From contig CAIZNF010000113.1 in assembly GCA_903934275.1 (NCBI GenBank), forward strand, positions 1-6,922: 6,922 nucleotides of DNA, read 5' to 3'. The stretch's first letter is position 1; every line of letters begins with the position of its first letter. The notes under the pieces are model-generated. The model ran no database searches. It saw only the letters and a program-made list of their open reading frames with translations, and was not told the DNA's origin. This document shows positions 6,571 to 6,922 of this stretch, one piece after another. Source of the stretch: an uncultured Nitrosomonadales bacterium. GTDB lineage: Bacteria; Pseudomonadota; Gammaproteobacteria; Burkholderiales; Gallionellaceae. The translations under genes were made by a program, and so were the position numbers.

Positions 6571-6831
6571 TTGAAAGAATATTTTTTAATGCGCACTTGG
6601 CAAACCATTCTGCTACTGGTGTGTTTTGTCCCTTTTGCCGCCTATTCAGAACTGATTGGCCTAGATGGGCGTGCAGAACCAATTGGCCTGGATAGGAGTG
6701 CGCAGACTGTATTCGCCGCGGCCAAGAATTCGGTGGTGCAGGTTAGAACCTTACTCAAGGGTAGCCAATCACAAAACTCCATCGGCTCCGGTTTTTACGT
6801 GAGCGAAGACGGATTGGTCATCACTAATTAG
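6571..6831 (+). pseudogene. Secreted HtrA/trypsin-like serine protease, 3' part replaced
   Basis: The frame encodes 86 residues ending at a TAG at 6829-6831. The start looks like a Sec signal peptide, with hydrophobic TILLLVCFVPFAAYS and likely cleavage after AYS. A linker follows with a duplicated nine-residue unit. Then comes QTVFAAAKNSVVQVRT and GSGFYVSEDGLVITN, the beginning of a trypsin-like (S1C, DegP/HtrA-type) protease domain. In intact members the next residues are a -HVV motif carrying the catalytic histidine. Here the frame stops exactly at ITN, so all three catalytic residues are missing and the product would be inactive. The following bases do not continue the protease in any frame I can see. 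The neat loss of homology suggests disruption by an inserted element rather than a point mutation. TTG at 6571 is preferred as start; ATG at 6589 is the alternative. It is divergent from hemC. Confidence 0.7.
6655..6708 (+). repeat. 27-base imperfect tandem duplication in the protease N-terminus
   Basis: Two units, 6655-6681 and 6682-6708, both begin ATTGGCCT and encode IGLDGRAEP and IGLDRSAQT. They lie in the mature N-terminal linker between the signal peptide and the protease domain. Several substitutions separate the copies, so the duplication is not recent. Confidence 0.65.
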
Positions 6832-6922
6832 TGCCTGTCAGAAAACCCCTGTTTTTTAAAAACTTACTCCCTGAATTTTTGGCATGTACCCCACAACTCT
6901 TGATTTTTGTTGCTGGAAGGAA
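6829..6922 (+). mobile_element. Probable left end of an insertion sequence interrupting the protease gene
   Basis: Immediately after protease homology ends, the sequence becomes AT-rich and non-coding. It contains a hairpin-forming stretch (AAAAC at 6842-6846 against GTTTT at 6851-6855, and an alternative GTTTTT-T-AAAAAC pairing at 6851-6863). It closes at the window edge with GGAAGGAA (6915-6922), a strong Shine-Dalgarno with no start codon yet in view. This layout fits an IS terminal region: terminal repeat, structured leader, then transposase. The exact left boundary is probably between 6827 and 6831. Neither the right end, the target duplication nor the transposase is visible, so the family cannot be named. 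Recombinational replacement of the locus is an alternative. Confidence 0.5.

Noticed and set aside
6387..6682. Two minus-strand frames of about 74 codons over the intergenic region and the protease start
   Set aside because: No recognisable product and no convincing ribosome binding site; they overlap the better supported signal peptide region.

Overview
The window holds two convergent gene blocks plus the damaged edge of a third region. The genes look chromosomal and Gram-negative. A hemC-hemD-hemX-hemY cluster together with dTDP-rhamnose genes points to a proteobacterium, most likely a betaproteobacterium. A closer placement (for example among the iron- or nitrite-oxidising Nitrosomonadales) would be a guess.

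Region 1 (1-2074, + strand) is the end of a dTDP-L-rhamnose operon: the C-terminal part of rfbB/rmlB, then rfbD/rmlD and rfbA/rmlA. RmlA activates glucose-1-phosphate to dTDP-glucose, RmlB dehydrates it, and RmlD performs the last reduction to dTDP-L-rhamnose for O-antigen or exopolysaccharide. The epimerase gene rfbC/rmlC is not in the window. rfbD and rfbA overlap by ATGA. A 16-codon mini-ORF bridges the rfbB stop and the rfbD start.

Region 2 (2089-6348, - strand) is a tetrapyrrole operon read hemC, hemD, hemX, hemY. HemC polymerises porphobilinogen to hydroxymethylbilane and HemD cyclises it to uroporphyrinogen III. HemX and HemY are membrane-anchored accessory proteins of poorly known function. 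hemX and hemY overlap by ATGA. hemY meets rfbA tail to tail with a 14-base gap. Repeats have settled at both ends of hemD. A pair of inverted GTAG-type REP palindromes follows it and supplies its stop codon. A different palindromic repeat lies inside its 5' end and encodes an unusual N-terminal extension.

Region 3 (6349-6922) is a divergent intergenic stretch of about 220 bases with a good hemC ribosome binding site and an 18-base dyad. It is followed by the start of a secreted HtrA/trypsin-like serine protease on the + strand. That gene is cut off just before the catalytic histidine motif. The following sequence is AT-richer, does not resemble protease, and ends at the window edge in a strong Shine-Dalgarno sequence. 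This fits the left end of an insertion sequence whose transposase would begin just outside.

I found no wholly new system. The most interesting signals are the repeat insertions remodelling hemD, the disrupted protease with its putative IS, and the rfbB-rfbD coupling mini-ORF.
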